Shown piece by piece: positions 39,618 to 49,531 of a stretch of DNA of 64,000 nt. Below the pieces are notes generated by a model. The model was given only the letters and a program-made list of their open reading frames with translations, was not told the DNA's origin and searched no databases. The translations under genes and the position numbers were made by a program. The stretch's first letter is position 1. Each line of letters starts with the position of its first letter. Source of the stretch: Flavobacteriaceae bacterium MAR_2010_188 (GTDB lineage: Bacteria; Bacteroidota; Bacteroidia; Flavobacteriales; Flavobacteriaceae); assembly GCA_900104375.1 (NCBI GenBank), contig LT629302.1:2076001-2140000 (forward strand), in the 5' to 3' direction.

Positions 39618-42600
39618 ATGTTAAACAAAATATTATCAATTTCACTTCACAACAGATTGCTAATTCTTTTGGGAGCAGTAGCATTGAGCGTCTTGGGTGT
39701 GTATTATGCGCGTACAATGAACGTCGATGTATTCCCAGACCTTACGGCGCCAACGGTAACCATTCTAACCGAAGCGCACGGAATGGAATCTGAAGAAGTA
39801 GAAAAATTAGTAACCTATCAATTGGAAACAGCCTTAAACGGTTCGCCTAATGTGAGAAGAATCCGTTCGTCATCTGCAGCAGGAGTCTCAATTGTATGGA
39901 TAGAATTTGAATGGGGAACCGATATTTATCGCGCACGCCAAATTGTAAGCGAACGCATCCCTATGGTTCGCGAAAACTTACCCGAAGGTATCGGAGCGCC
40001 GACAATGGCGCCTATTTCATCCATTATGGGTGAAATAATGTTGTTGGGTGTTACTTCGGATAGCTTATCGGCAATGGAATTAAGAACACTATCAGATTGG
40101 ACAATTCGCCCTCGTATAAAAGCGATTGGTGGTATTGCCAATGTGGTAGTCATTGGTGGCGATTATAAGCAATACCAAGTATTTGCCAATCCTGAAAAGA
40201 TGAAACATTATGATGTAAGTCTATCTGAACTGGTAGACCACGTTAAGGAAGCAAACACAAATGCGCCTGGTGGCGTGATAAACCAATATGGTAATCAGTA
40301 TATCATTAAAGGTAGCGGTAGAGCTTATGCAATAGAAGATTTACAGGAAGCTGTTTTAAAACAAGTCAATGGTCAAACCATAAAAATAAAAGATGTAGCA
40401 ACAGTTAAAATTGGAGCTGCCGATAAAATTGGTGATGGTTCTTTAAACGCAAATCCTGCGGTGATTTTAACCATTTCAAAACAACCTGATGTCAACACGT
40501 TGGAGCTGACAGACCGATTGGATGAAGCGATTGCCGATTTGGAAACAACCTTGCCAAAAGGTGTCAACATCAAAAATCACATTTTTCGACAGTCCGATTT
40601 TATTGATGCTTCCATCAGTAACTTAAATCAAACCTTATTGGAAGGTGCTTTCTTTGTAATGATTATTCTGTTCATCTTTTTAATGAATTGGAGAACAACC
40701 CTAATATCTTTATTAGCAATTCCTATTTCATTATTGGTGTCCATTATCATTTTAAAATGGTTGGGTTATACGATAAACACCATGAGTTTGGGTGGTATGG
40801 CGATTGCCATTGGTGCATTGGTGGATGATGCGATTATTGATGTGGAAAATGTATATAAACGATTAAGAGAAAACATCAAAAAACCGAAAGCAGAACGTCA
40901 ATCGACAATTACTGTTGTCCGTGATGCATCAGTGGAAATACGAAGTTCCATCATCATCGCAACCCTAATTATTATTGTATCATTTATCCCGCTATTCTTT
41001 TTAAGTGGAATGGAAGGACGGTTGTTGCAACCTTTGGGTATTGCTTTTGTAACCTCAGTTTTAACCTCATTGATTGTTGCTGTTACTGTAACCCCAATTT
41101 TATGTTCTTATTTGTTGGATAACCAAAAGCTTTTAAACAAGCAGGCAGATGGTACAAAAGTAGAACGTTGGTTACAGAAACATTATGGTAACCTATTGGA
41201 ACGTGCGACAAACATTCCAAAAACAGTTATTGGGGTAACAGTCGTCGCGTTTACCATAAGTCTATTGGTGTTAACCCAATTGGGAAGAAGTTTTTTGCCA
41301 GAATTTAATGAAGGTTCATTAGTAATTAGTGTGGTTGGCCCACCGGGAATGTCTTTGGAAGAGAGCAATAAAACAGGTAATTTAATTGAAACTATTTTAT
41401 TGGATTTACCCGAAGTGGAAGTCGTAACACGAAGACAAGGTCGTGCCGAATTAGACGAGCATGCGCAAGGCGTCAATGCTTCTGAAATCGATGTGCCATT
41501 TGTTCTCGAAGGCAAAACCAAAGAAGAATTTTTTGAAGAAGTCCGTAGTAAATTAAGCATTGCCCCAGGAGTAAATATCACATTGGGACAACCCATCGCA
41601 CACCGTATTGACCATATGCTTTCAGGTACACGTGCTAATATTGCCATTAAAATATTTGGTTCAGATTTACAACGCTTGTTTGAAGTAGGCAAAAGCGTAG
41701 AGCAAAACATCAAAGATATTGATGGATTGGCAGATGTTGCGGTTGACCAACAAATTGAAGTACCGCAAATACGCATCAAACCCAAACGTCAAATTCTTTC
41801 GGCTTATGGAATGACCGTTGGTAATTTAATGGAACAAGTCGATATTGCCTTTGCAGGCGAAGAAGCAGGCGAGATTTATGAAGGGCAACAGTATTTTGAT
41901 TTGATAGTTCGCTATGAAAAATCGTTTCGGGATGATATTGAGAACATCAATAACACCTTAATTAGTTTGCCGAATGGTGGACAAACAACTTTAGGCGAAT
42001 TGGCAACAGTTCAATCGGTAAGTAGCCCAAACACGATTAATAGAGAAGATGTGCAACGTAAAATTGTAGTTGCCGCCAATGTTCAAGGTCGGGATTTGCG
42101 AGGTGCAGTAAACGAAATTAAGGATGTCGTTGCAAACAATGTGAATATGCCAGAAGGCTACCGCGTACAATATGGCGGACAGTTTGAAAGTGAATCCAAA
42201 GCATCCCAGTTGCTTATGATAACGGCGATTGCTGCCATTGGTATCATTTTTCTATTGTTGTATTATGAATTTAAGGATGTAAAACTGGCATTTGTTGTAT
42301 TGATTAATCTGCCTTTGGCGTTAATTGGCGGTATCTTGATTGTGTACTTCACATCAGGAATCATCAGCATTGCAGCGACTATAGGTTTTATAAGTCTGTT
42401 TGGAATTGCGACACGTAACGGTATTTTATTAGTATCTCGTTATGAAGATTTACGAAAGGAAGGAATACAAGGGTTTCAGTTGATAAAGACAGGAGTTTTG
42501 GACAGATTGAATCCAATTTTAATGACAGCCTTTACAACAGGATTAGCATTAATTCCATTGGCCTTAAAAGGTGGAGAACCGGGAAGTGAAATACAGAGCC

Positions 42601-42737
42601 CGATGGCGGTGGTTATTTTAGGAGGTTTGTTATCGGCAACTATTCTGAATTTGGTTGTGATACCTTGTGTATACCAATTGGTAATTAAGAATCGTAGGTA
42701 TTCCAGAGTAAATAATATGAATGAAGTGAAAGGATGA
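39618..42737 (+). CDS. Heavy-metal RND efflux pump (CusA/CzcA type)
   Basis: 1039 residues. Typical RND architecture: first membrane helix, porter domain (FPDLTAPTVTILTEAHGMES), TM2-7 with LGGMAIAIGALVDDAIIDVE (acidic residues for proton relay in TM4), second porter half, TM8-12 with TIGFISLFGIATRNGILLVS and KGGEPGSEIQSPMAVVILGG. This is the HME-RND class that exports Cu/Ag, Zn/Cd/Co or Ni; the sequence alone does not fix the metal. The stop overlaps the MFS start by four bases. Confidence 0.95.
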   Translation: MLNKILSISLHNRLLILLGAVALSVLGVYYARTMNVDVFPDLTAPTVTILTEAHGMESEEVEKLVTYQLETALNGSPNVRRIRSSSAAGVSIVWIEFEWGTDIYRARQIVSERIPMVRENLPEGIGAPTMAPISSIMGEIMLLGVTSDSLSAMELRTLSDWTIRPRIKAIGGIANVVVIGGDYKQYQVFANPEKMKHYDVSLSELVDHVKEANTNAPGGVINQYGNQYIIKGSGRAYAIEDLQEAVLKQVNGQTIKIKDVATVKIGAADKIGDGSLNANPAVILTISKQPDVNTLELTDRLDEAIADLETTLPKGVNIKNHIFRQSDFIDASISNLNQTLLEGAFFVMIILFIFLMNWRTTLISLLAIPISLLVSIIILKWLGYTINTMSLGGMAIAIGALVDDAIIDVENVYKRLRENIKKPKAERQSTITVVRDASVEIRSSIIIATLIIIVSFIPLFFLSGMEGRLLQPLGIAFVTSVLTSLIVAVTVTPILCSYLLDNQKLLNKQADGTKVERWLQKHYGNLLERATNIPKTVIGVTVVAFTISLLVLTQLGRSFLPEFNEGSLVISVVGPPGMSLEESNKTGNLIETILLDLPEVEVVTRRQGRAELDEHAQGVNASEIDVPFVLEGKTKEEFFEEVRSKLSIAPGVNITLGQPIAHRIDHMLSGTRANIAIKIFGSDLQRLFEVGKSVEQNIKDIDGLADVAVDQQIEVPQIRIKPKRQILSAYGMTVGNLMEQVDIAFAGEEAGEIYEGQQYFDLIVRYEKSFRDDIENINNTLISLPNGGQTTLGELATVQSVSSPNTINREDVQRKIVVAANVQGRDLRGAVNEIKDVVANNVNMPEGYRVQYGGQFESESKASQLLMITAIAAIGIIFLLLYYEFKDVKLAFVVLINLPLALIGGILIVYFTSGIISIAATIGFISLFGIATRNGILLVSRYEDLRKEGIQGFQLIKTGVLDRLNPILMTAFTTGLALIPLALKGGEPGSEIQSPMAVVILGGLLSATILNLVVIPCVYQLVIKNRRYSRVNNMNEVKG

Positions 42738-43966
42738 AACTGTCAAAACTATTAGAGCCATTCCAAGCCCTTCGTAACAAATTATTTGCTAAACTATATT
42801 TAGCGCAGACCATAAGTTTATTGGGCGATGCCTTTACGTGGGTAGGTTTGGCATTATTGGCATATCAATTTGGAGAAGAAAGAGCTGCGGTCATATTGGC
42901 AACAGCCCTTACTTTACGAGTTACCGCATTCATTATATTTTCTCCTTTTGCAGGCGTCTTGGCAGATAGGATAAGCCGAAAGAAAATACTCTACACAACA
43001 CATTTCATCAGAATGGTCATCGTAGGCTGTTTGCCTTTTGTAACCGAAGAATGGCAAATTTATGTCCTCATTTTTCTGATGAATGTTTTCAATGCGTTTT
43101 TCAGTCCGACCTATCGGTCTATCATTCCGCAGATTGTAGATAAATCTATATACAGACAAGCCATAGGTTTATCGGCAGCCACGTATCAGCTTTTGGGTGT
43201 GTTGGGTCCCGGATTGGCAGGAATTTTAGCCATCTGGTTGGGAGCAAGGGAAATATTTTTTGTAGATGCCGCTACGTTTGTCATCGCAGGTATTTTATTG
43301 TTAAGTCTTCCAAAAAGTAAGTTGGATGTTGTCCCGGACGAAGTAGAAGGTGAGATAAAACCAACCACGTGGGAAGATGTTTTAAAAGGTATAAAATTGT
43401 TGTTTTCCAATCAGTATGTACGTTTTGCCTTATGTATTGAATTGGTTTCTGCAGTTGCAGGTGCACTTATTCTGGTCAATACCATTGTATTGGTCAAAGG
43501 TGGATTGGAACTTACCGATAAAGATTACGGAATCATAATGGCTGCTTTTGGTATTGGTGCAACAGTCGCAGCATTTGTGTCTGGAGCCATTGACAAATCC
43601 AAATCGAGACGTGTCTCATTGATTGTGGGTGCACTCGTATTAGGAATCGCCATCAGTGCTGCCAACTATTTAAATTTTTCTATGTTGTTCATTGTATGGA
43701 TAGTCGCTGGACTTGGTCAAAGCTTAGCAGAAATCCCATCGGAAACGCTCATAGGTGAAACAGTTCCCATTGAAGAACAAGGCAAAGTTTATGGTTCTCA
43801 TTTTGCATTTTCTCACTTATGGTGGGCATTTGCATATCCCTTGGCAGGATTTTTAGGAACGACATTCCCAAATCAAAGTTTCCTGTATGGAGGCATTATT
43901 ACATTAGCAATATTGGTATTGGTGGTTATTTTTTTGAGACCTAAAAACATTCAATTCAAACAATAG
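42734..43966 (+). CDS. MFS transporter
   Basis: 410 residues, 12 predicted helices: LYLAQTISLLGDAFTWVGLA, LALLAYQF, ADRISRKKILYTTHFIRMVI (the MFS loop 2-3 motif, DRxxRkk), VFNAFFSPTYRSIIPQIVDK, and SGAIDKSKSRRVSLIVGALV in the second half. It resembles the enterobactin exporter-type MFS (EntS-like). Translation is coupled to the pump gene (4-base overlap). It may export a metal complex; that is inference from context. Confidence 0.85.
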   Translation: MKLSKLLEPFQALRNKLFAKLYLAQTISLLGDAFTWVGLALLAYQFGEERAAVILATALTLRVTAFIIFSPFAGVLADRISRKKILYTTHFIRMVIVGCLPFVTEEWQIYVLIFLMNVFNAFFSPTYRSIIPQIVDKSIYRQAIGLSAATYQLLGVLGPGLAGILAIWLGAREIFFVDAATFVIAGILLLSLPKSKLDVVPDEVEGEIKPTTWEDVLKGIKLLFSNQYVRFALCIELVSAVAGALILVNTIVLVKGGLELTDKDYGIIMAAFGIGATVAAFVSGAIDKSKSRRVSLIVGALVLGIAISAANYLNFSMLFIVWIVAGLGQSLAEIPSETLIGETVPIEEQGKVYGSHFAFSHLWWAFAYPLAGFLGTTFPNQSFLYGGIITLAILVLVVIFLRPKNIQFKQ

Positions 43967-43970
43967 CATT

Positions 43971-44219
43971 ATGGACGATTCTAAAAATAAAAAGCCGGTC
44001 ATATATCGCTGTGACAGCGTCAATTGCCGAAAGAAAAAAGGAAAGCTATTAGATTACTATATAAAGAAATATAAACTGAAAGATAAAATTGAAGTTGAGG
44101 ATATGGACTGTAATAATAAATGCGAACAGGCACCTGTTCTTCATCTCCACCCAGAGGATATTTGGTTTTCGGAGAAAGATTTAGGAACGATAATTAAAAG
44201 GCATATTTTGAACAAATAA
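43971..44219 (+). CDS. Small [2Fe-2S] ferredoxin-like protein
   Basis: 82 residues. Thioredoxin-fold ferredoxin pattern: IYRCDSVNCRKKKGKLLDYY, then DMDCNNKCEQAPVLHLHPED. Four Cys in two groups (C-x4-C and C-x3-C) match the (2Fe-2S) NuoE-like/ferredoxin family. It starts 4 bases after the MFS stop and is the last gene of the operon. Similar small proteins follow metal efflux genes in other Bacteroidetes; the role is unknown. Confidence 0.75.
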   Translation: MDDSKNKKPVIYRCDSVNCRKKKGKLLDYYIKKYKLKDKIEVEDMDCNNKCEQAPVLHLHPEDIWFSEKDLGTIIKRHILNK

Positions 44220-44668
44220 TAATTTCACTACTTGTAGGTTTAATCTTAATCGCTTAGAACTCAATATCGGCTACGATATTGAACTTGGTCGTGATTCCCT
44301 GTGGGTATCAATTGGTAATTCGTAAATGACAATAACCTTTAGAAAACCATAATTTATTTAAGAAATGGCTGTGTTTAATTTACATAGCCATTTTTTCTAC
44401 AAATTGATTATTTTTGGAATATTCTCGAATTAGCAGAAAATAGCTTTCCGTACAAATTTATCTTACTATAAGCCAACGCTAAAAGCCATACACATTTGCA
44501 ATTACTCACTGCTTTAAAATTTAATTTTAGTGTTCGTGATTACTTCGTAGTTCGCACCAGCCCACGCTTCGCCAAAAATTTGCAAAAGAGTATGACTTGC
44601 CAACGCTCAATTCCGAACTAAATAAGAAACATCGAAAAACAAGGCTGCACGTAAAAAGCACTATGCAC
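44220..44668. other. Non-coding gap after the metal operon
   Basis: No gene seen. It holds a perfect hairpin (TCAATATCG/CGATATTGA, 44261-44282) without a T-run, then the terminator listed separately, then an AT-rich stretch with no recognised feature up to the closing arm TATGCACAA. Confidence 0.5.
44363..44398 (+). terminator. Rho-independent terminator of the metal operon
   Basis: AAATGGCTGTGT pairs with ACATAGCCATTT (one G-T pair), followed directly by TTTTCT. Confidence 0.75.
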
Positions 44669-44853
44669 AACAACGTATTTACCTCATAGCTAATTAGTTG
44701 CTTAATCGAAGTTAAGGTATATTTGAAAGTCCGCCAAATTTTTTAATTTGGCTTATTGAGTAAAAAGATAATAAGAAATTGAAAAAATTTGGCTTGTGCT
44801 TAACCAAAATGATAATGCTAATTTGCACGCTACGAGCCATATACAAGACCGTT
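44669..44853 (+). repeat. attC-like site 37, class I
   Basis: AAC-AACGTATTTACCTCATAGC; internal CCGCCAAATT/AATTTGGC hairpins; right CGAGCCATATACAAGACC-GTT. Its R' arm (GCACTATGCACAA) pairs with TTGTGCATAATGC after site 36, 12 of 13, so the metal operon lies in one cassette. The next cassette opens TTGTGCAAAATGC. Confidence 0.65.
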
Positions 44854-45019
44854 GTGCAAAATGCAGAAAATCGAGCAAAACAGTAAAATTTCGTGCTGAA
44901 CAAATATCGCGTATACAGCACATTTTTTTAAATGCATTATCTTCATTATTAATTGAATTAATTTACTTCCAAAGTTCTTTCTAGTTTTAATTTAGCAAAT
45001 GAACTTTAAAACAAGAATC

Positions 45020-46348
45020 ATGAAGATAAAGCAGTTTGAATACAAGCCTTTGTCCCACTATAGCTATGCTGTCGTCAGCAATGGTCAAATGGTTATTATT
45101 GATCCACAACGTAATCCACAAGTATACTATAAATTCGCAAAAGCAAATAGCGCAGATATCATAGCGGTAATTGAAACCCATCCGCACGCAGATTTTGTAA
45201 GCTCACATTTGCAGATTCATAAAGAAACTGGAGCTACTATTTATAACAGTCAAAAATTAGGTGCTATTTATCCACATACCAACTTTGATGAAGGAGATAT
45301 CATACCAATAGGCAACATTAATTTTACGGCCTTAAACACTCCAGGACATTCTCTCGACAGTATTACTGTAATAGCGAACGAGGGTGATAAAACCTTTCTA
45401 TTTACGGGAGATACACTTTTTGTGGGAGATGTTGGGCGACCAGATTTGAGAAACGATGGAGGCGATAAAAAACAGAAACAACAAGAACTTGCCGAAGCGA
45501 TGTATGATAGTATCCATACAAAATTCAATGACCTTCCTGATGATGCAATTGTTTTTCCTGCGCATGGAGCTGGTTCTCTCTGCGGTAAAAGTATGGGTGA
45601 CGCAAGTAGTAGTACTTTGGGAGAGGAGCGCAAGCAGAATTGGGCATTTAAGACGACGACCAAAAAGGAATTTGTGAAAGAATTATTGGAAAGTCAACCT
45701 TTCATTCCTTCTTATTTTGGATATAATGTAGATGTGAATAAAAAGGGAGCCGAAACAGTGCGAAAGGCCATTGCGAAAGTGGCTTTTAAAATGAGTGGTG
45801 ACCTACGCGGATTAATCGTTGATATTCGGGAGGAAAACGAATTTAAAAAAGGACACCTTAAGGGTAGTATCAATATACAGGCAGCATCAGAATCTGCACA
45901 ATTTGAAACATGGTTGGGTGCCATAATTAAACCACAAGAAAAATTCAGTATTGTCGTTGACCAACCAAAAGATTTGGAAATGATTTTAGAACGCGTCGCT
46001 AAAATTGGGTATGAAAACCAACTCCAAAAGGTGGTAACACTGCCTAGTGTTAAATTAAAAGAAACAAGCCCGTTGGATATAAAGGACTTTAAAAAAAATC
46101 CAAGAAATTATACCATTTTAGATATACGCAACAAAAGTGAGGTAGAAGAAGGCAAAATCTTTGAAAGCGCTATTTCAATACCATTACATAATTTGAGAGA
46201 TAGTATCAGTGAAGTTCCCACTGACAAACCTATAGTAGTTCATTGTGCTGGTGGTTACAGAAGTGCTGCAGGAAGCAGCATTATCGAAAATCACCTAAAT
46301 AATGCCAAGGTTTATGATTTGGGCGATAAGGTAAAGGATTTTAAATAG
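45020..46348 (+). CDS. MBL-fold hydrolase with two rhodanese domains
   Basis: 442 residues from the ATG (MKIKQFEYKPLSHYSYAVVS); a start 21 bases upstream has weaker context. Metallo-beta-lactamase part: ETHPHADFVSSHLQIHKETG, NTPGHSLDSITV, FTGDTLFVGDVGRPDL, VFPAHGAGSLCG. The first rhodanese domain (LIVDIREENEFKKGHLKGSI) lacks the active Cys; the second has it (VVHCAGGYRSAAGS). Such fusions act as persulfide dioxygenase-sulfurtransferases (ETHE1/BlhA-like) in sulfide and persulfide handling. It is followed by two YeeE/YedE genes, in line with sulfur import. Confidence 0.9.
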   Translation: MKIKQFEYKPLSHYSYAVVSNGQMVIIDPQRNPQVYYKFAKANSADIIAVIETHPHADFVSSHLQIHKETGATIYNSQKLGAIYPHTNFDEGDIIPIGNINFTALNTPGHSLDSITVIANEGDKTFLFTGDTLFVGDVGRPDLRNDGGDKKQKQQELAEAMYDSIHTKFNDLPDDAIVFPAHGAGSLCGKSMGDASSSTLGEERKQNWAFKTTTKKEFVKELLESQPFIPSYFGYNVDVNKKGAETVRKAIAKVAFKMSGDLRGLIVDIREENEFKKGHLKGSINIQAASESAQFETWLGAIIKPQEKFSIVVDQPKDLEMILERVAKIGYENQLQKVVTLPSVKLKETSPLDIKDFKKNPRNYTILDIRNKSEVEEGKIFESAISIPLHNLRDSISEVPTDKPIVVHCAGGYRSAAGSSIIENHLNNAKVYDLGDKVKDFK

Positions 46349-46370
46349 TAAAAACTTAAAATTTTCTATT

Positions 46371-46931
46371 ATGAATGTTATATATGAACCTTGGCCATGG
46401 TATGTAGGAGGCCCATTAATTGCACTAGTTATGTTCCTATTATTGTTTGCCGGCAAACAATTTGGGATGTCTTCTAATTTACGTACGGCCTGTGCAGCTA
46501 TGGGTGCGGATAAATTGTCAGACTATTTCAATTATGACTGGAAGTCTAAGCGCTGGAATTTAATGGTCGTATTAGGTGCAGCTCTTGGAGGTTTTATCGC
46601 TTCAAATTACATGAGTAATTCCAATGTAGCGATTAATCCTAAAGTGGCTCAGCAGCTTGCAGCAGATTATCAGATTACAAGTGCGGGAGAAGCTTATTTG
46701 CCTTCAGAGATTTTTTCTATTGAGGCGTTAGGCGATCCATTTAACATTGCCATTCTTTTATTGGGAGGTATAATGGTAGGTTTCGGTGCACGATATGGTG
46801 GTGGGTGTACATCGGGACATGGCATATCTGGCTTGAGTAATTTACAATTGCCATCGTTAATTGCAGTGATAGGCTTCTTTATAGGTGGTCTTATAATGAT
46901 TCATTTATTTTACCCTCTGATTTTTGCATAG
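46371..46931 (+). CDS. YeeE/YedE thiosulfate-transporter half 1
   Basis: 186 residues, about five membrane helices. Motif YGGGCTSGHGISGLSNLQLP carries the conserved Cys of YeeE/YedE (GGGCTSGHGISG), which in TsuA is part of the thiosulfate path. FAGKQFGMSSNLRTACAAMG also has a conserved Cys. The gene is half the size of E. coli YeeE; the second half is encoded by the next gene, whose ATG lies one base beyond this stop. Confidence 0.9.
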   Translation: MNVIYEPWPWYVGGPLIALVMFLLLFAGKQFGMSSNLRTACAAMGADKLSDYFNYDWKSKRWNLMVVLGAALGGFIASNYMSNSNVAINPKVAQQLAADYQITSAGEAYLPSEIFSIEALGDPFNIAILLLGGIMVGFGARYGGGCTSGHGISGLSNLQLPSLIAVIGFFIGGLIMIHLFYPLIFA

Positions 46932-46932
46932 T

Positions 46933-47346
46933 ATGAAAAATATAACCTATATAATTATCGGCATTTTATTCGGAATTATAATGTATAAGTCCGAAGCAGC
47001 ATCTTGGTTCCGTATATATGAAATGTTTCAATTTGGTTCTTTTCATATGTATGGCTTAATGGGTTCGGCAGTGTTACTTGGTATTCTTGGAGTGCAACTC
47101 ATTAAACAAAAAAATATAAAACCACTTGACGGTAGTAAAATGAGTTTAGAGCCCAAAGATAAAAGTGTAACACGCTATTTAGTAGGTGGTATTATATTTG
47201 GACTAGGTTGGGCACTTGCTGGTGTATGTCCAGGACCAATGTATGTTCTTGCCGGAGCAGGATATGTTTCAATTTTAATAGTTATACTTGGTGCATTAAT
47301 TGGAACTCTTATTTATGGCGTTTTGAAAAAGAGATTGCCGCATTAA
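46933..47346 (+). CDS. YeeE/YedE (DUF6691) transporter half 2
   Basis: 137 residues from the ATG (a TTG nine bases upstream is not favoured). FGIIMYKSEAASWFRIYEMF, FGSFHMYGLMGSAVLLGI and WALAGVCPGPMYVLAGAG with the conserved Cys of the C-terminal half (GVCPGP). Four helices. With the preceding gene it would make a complete YeeE-type importer of thiosulfate or related sulfur. Ends 63 bases before a convergent operon. Confidence 0.9.
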   Translation: MKNITYIIIGILFGIIMYKSEAASWFRIYEMFQFGSFHMYGLMGSAVLLGILGVQLIKQKNIKPLDGSKMSLEPKDKSVTRYLVGGIIFGLGWALAGVCPGPMYVLAGAGYVSILIVILGALIGTLIYGVLKKRLPH

Positions 47347-47409
47347 GCTACATCAAGGTGTGGCAGTATGTTGAAGATTGGTTTAGACCATGTCCATTTG
47401 TAGGATACA

Positions 47410-48837
47410 TTAAACCAACCTAAAAACCTCAAGATTATTAGGCTTAAATACTTTTTTTATTTGTAAAAAATCCTTCATTGCCTCGATGGCTTTTTTGTCG
47501 TGCTCTTTTCGGTTTTTCCCATATTTTTTTGGGACACCTTGCACGGTGACAAAACTTACTAGATAGGTGCTTGAAGGGTCTATATGTTTTCCATCAAATA
47601 ATAATTCCTGAATGCGATTTCCTGTTGGATTTTCAATACGCATATTCACCTGAATTCCCAGACAGCGCTTTACATAGCCTCCCATTTGTCCAAAAGGGTC
47701 GCTACAAAATGTGCGTTCAAGGTTTTCTTCCAGCATTTGCTTGATTTCTGCACCAGTTAATTCTACTGTGGAAACCGGCGGATTCATTGGAATAATGTTA
47801 TACAAATCATTTTCAGTAATAGGTCCCTTGGCTATTGGGGCTCCATAGCGCCAGCCATTGGAAAAGGCAATCTCGGTGTTTGTGCTGTGTGCTATGGCTC
47901 TTAAAAGCAGCTCATCCATTGTGGAATTTAAAGTAGTATAGCGATGCAAGGTTTGGCTCGTGCTTCCAACTATGTTTTCTTTAATATCTTTAAATGGTTT
48001 GAGAGCTTCTCTTACCAATTGCGCCACGTTCTCATCTTTGGGTGTAGAGGCATCAACTTTTATCAACTCGTAATTGACGTTTTTGATTTTTTTGTCTTCA
48101 AGTTCTAGACTGAAGTGTCCCACAAAAGCCCCATGGCAACCACATTGTACAATCTGTGCACCATTCACCTCAATCGGTTTATAGATTCGGTTATGGGTAT
48201 GGGCACTTAAGCATATATCCACGCCATTGATTTCTTTCGGAAGTTGAAAATCCTGTGGAAATCCATTATGTGAAAGTACCACAATGATATCCGCACCTTC
48301 CGCTCTCAATTGCTCGATGTATTTTGGCACTTCCTCTTTGCCAGTGGTAAATTTCAATCCTTCGGACATTTTTTTCGGCATCACCTTATCCACAATCATC
48401 GCACAAATGCCGATGACGCCAATCTTTATTCCTCCCTGTTCCACCATTAAAGAAGGCTCTAAAAAATGTAAACCATCTTCATTATAAACGTTGCAGCCCA
48501 ATACAGGAAACTCAAGTTGTTTCTCAAGTTGTTGGAGATGATGAGGGCCGTATGCAAAATCCCAATGCCCAACCAAAGCATCAATTTTTAACGCATTCAA
48601 AATAGGTACAACTGCTTCTCCTTGGGTATCGACCAGCGGTTTTGTGCCATGAAGTGTGTCGCCACCATCAAACAATAGGGTGTTCGGGTTGTCCTTTCGA
48701 ATCTTTTCTACAATACCTGCAATATGGGCATAGCCACCAGCAGTTTCGACAACTTCACCTCTTTCATGATAAAATAATTCGGCGTGAGGCTCCAAATAAC
48801 CGTGTACATCGTTTATAAATAATATGTTTAGTTTCAT
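47410..48837 (-). CDS. 5'-nucleotidase-family metallophosphoesterase, SoxB-like (cytoplasmic form)
   Basis: 475 residues, no signal peptide. Calcineurin-like metal motifs: INDVHGYLEPH, FDGGDTLHGTKPLVDTQGEA, ALVGHWDFAYG, VLSHNGFPQDF and SAHTHNRIYKP. The C-terminal 5'-nucleotidase domain has FSNGWRYGAPIAKGPITEND, LYNIIPMNPP and LERTFCSDPFGQMGGYVKR. GHWDFAYG and NGWRYG are closer to SoxB (sulfate thiohydrolase) than to classic UshA. Last gene of the - strand operon. Confidence 0.8.
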   Translation of the reverse strand: MKLNILFINDVHGYLEPHAELFYHERGEVVETAGGYAHIAGIVEKIRKDNPNTLLFDGGDTLHGTKPLVDTQGEAVVPILNALKIDALVGHWDFAYGPHHLQQLEKQLEFPVLGCNVYNEDGLHFLEPSLMVEQGGIKIGVIGICAMIVDKVMPKKMSEGLKFTTGKEEVPKYIEQLRAEGADIIVVLSHNGFPQDFQLPKEINGVDICLSAHTHNRIYKPIEVNGAQIVQCGCHGAFVGHFSLELEDKKIKNVNYELIKVDASTPKDENVAQLVREALKPFKDIKENIVGSTSQTLHRYTTLNSTMDELLLRAIAHSTNTEIAFSNGWRYGAPIAKGPITENDLYNIIPMNPPVSTVELTGAEIKQMLEENLERTFCSDPFGQMGGYVKRCLGIQVNMRIENPTGNRIQELLFDGKHIDPSSTYLVSFVTVQGVPKKYGKNRKEHDKKAIEAMKDFLQIKKVFKPNNLEVFRLV

Positions 48838-48907
48838 AATTTTAAATTCTTTAATTGACTTGAATTTATTAAATATTTCTCTCTACATCCCATTCAAGAA
48901 AAAAATA

Positions 48908-49519
48908 CTACTTTAAAGTATTCAAAAATTCTTTAAATTCCGGGTCACTGTAATCAGCCATACCTTTATGTGTCAGGGCTAAATTTCCGTTAGCATCAAT
49001 TATATAGGTAGTGGGTAAGGCAGATGATTGGTACATAGCAGGAAGATTACTTGCAGGAGCGTAAATGGGTAAATCATAACCCTTGCGTTTATTAAAAGCT
49101 TTAGCTTTTTCGAAATTATCATCGAATGACAATAATACGAAAGCAACTTCATCGCCCATTTCCTCGTGCAATTTATCGATGTTTGGCATTTCCGCTATAC
49201 AAGGAGGACACCAAGTCGCCCAAAAGTTTAAAAAGATGACTTTTCCCTTTAAAGATTCCATGGAAACGATGTTTCCTTTTTCATTACGGAGTTGGAGATT
49301 AAAATCTGCTTTCGTATCAATGGTATCAGTATCAGATTCTGATGCGTCATTTCGCAGTTCAGCCAGTTCCTCAACATCTGGGTTCATGAGACCTGTCGCT
49401 AGTAGTCCTCTTTGCGCAAATCCTATAACTTCGGTGTGTAATCCTGTTACAAATAAACCGATTGCCACTACAGCAATCAGTCCATTTATAATCCAACTTT
49501 TCTTTTTCTTATTATCCAT
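48908..49519 (-). CDS. TlpA-like thioredoxin, membrane-anchored
   Basis: 203 residues. N-terminal anchor IINGLIAVVAIGLFVTGLH, then NLQLRNEKGNIVSMESLKGK and the active site VIFLNFWATWCPPCIAEMPN (WCPPC), followed by VLLSFDDNFEKAKAFNKRKG and SALPTTYIIDANGNLALTHK with the cis-Pro. It faces the periplasm and could reduce thiols or persulfides for the two SoxB-like enzymes on either side of it. Confidence 0.9.
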   Translation of the reverse strand: MDNKKKKSWIINGLIAVVAIGLFVTGLHTEVIGFAQRGLLATGLMNPDVEELAELRNDASESDTDTIDTKADFNLQLRNEKGNIVSMESLKGKVIFLNFWATWCPPCIAEMPNIDKLHEEMGDEVAFVLLSFDDNFEKAKAFNKRKGYDLPIYAPASNLPAMYQSSALPTTYIIDANGNLALTHKGMADYSDPEFKEFLNTLK

Positions 49520-49531
49520 AATATATTGTTT

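Noticed and set aside
41183-41785. Long antisense frame inside the RND pump gene
   Set aside because: A shadow of the pump's codon pattern; the + strand protein is clear.
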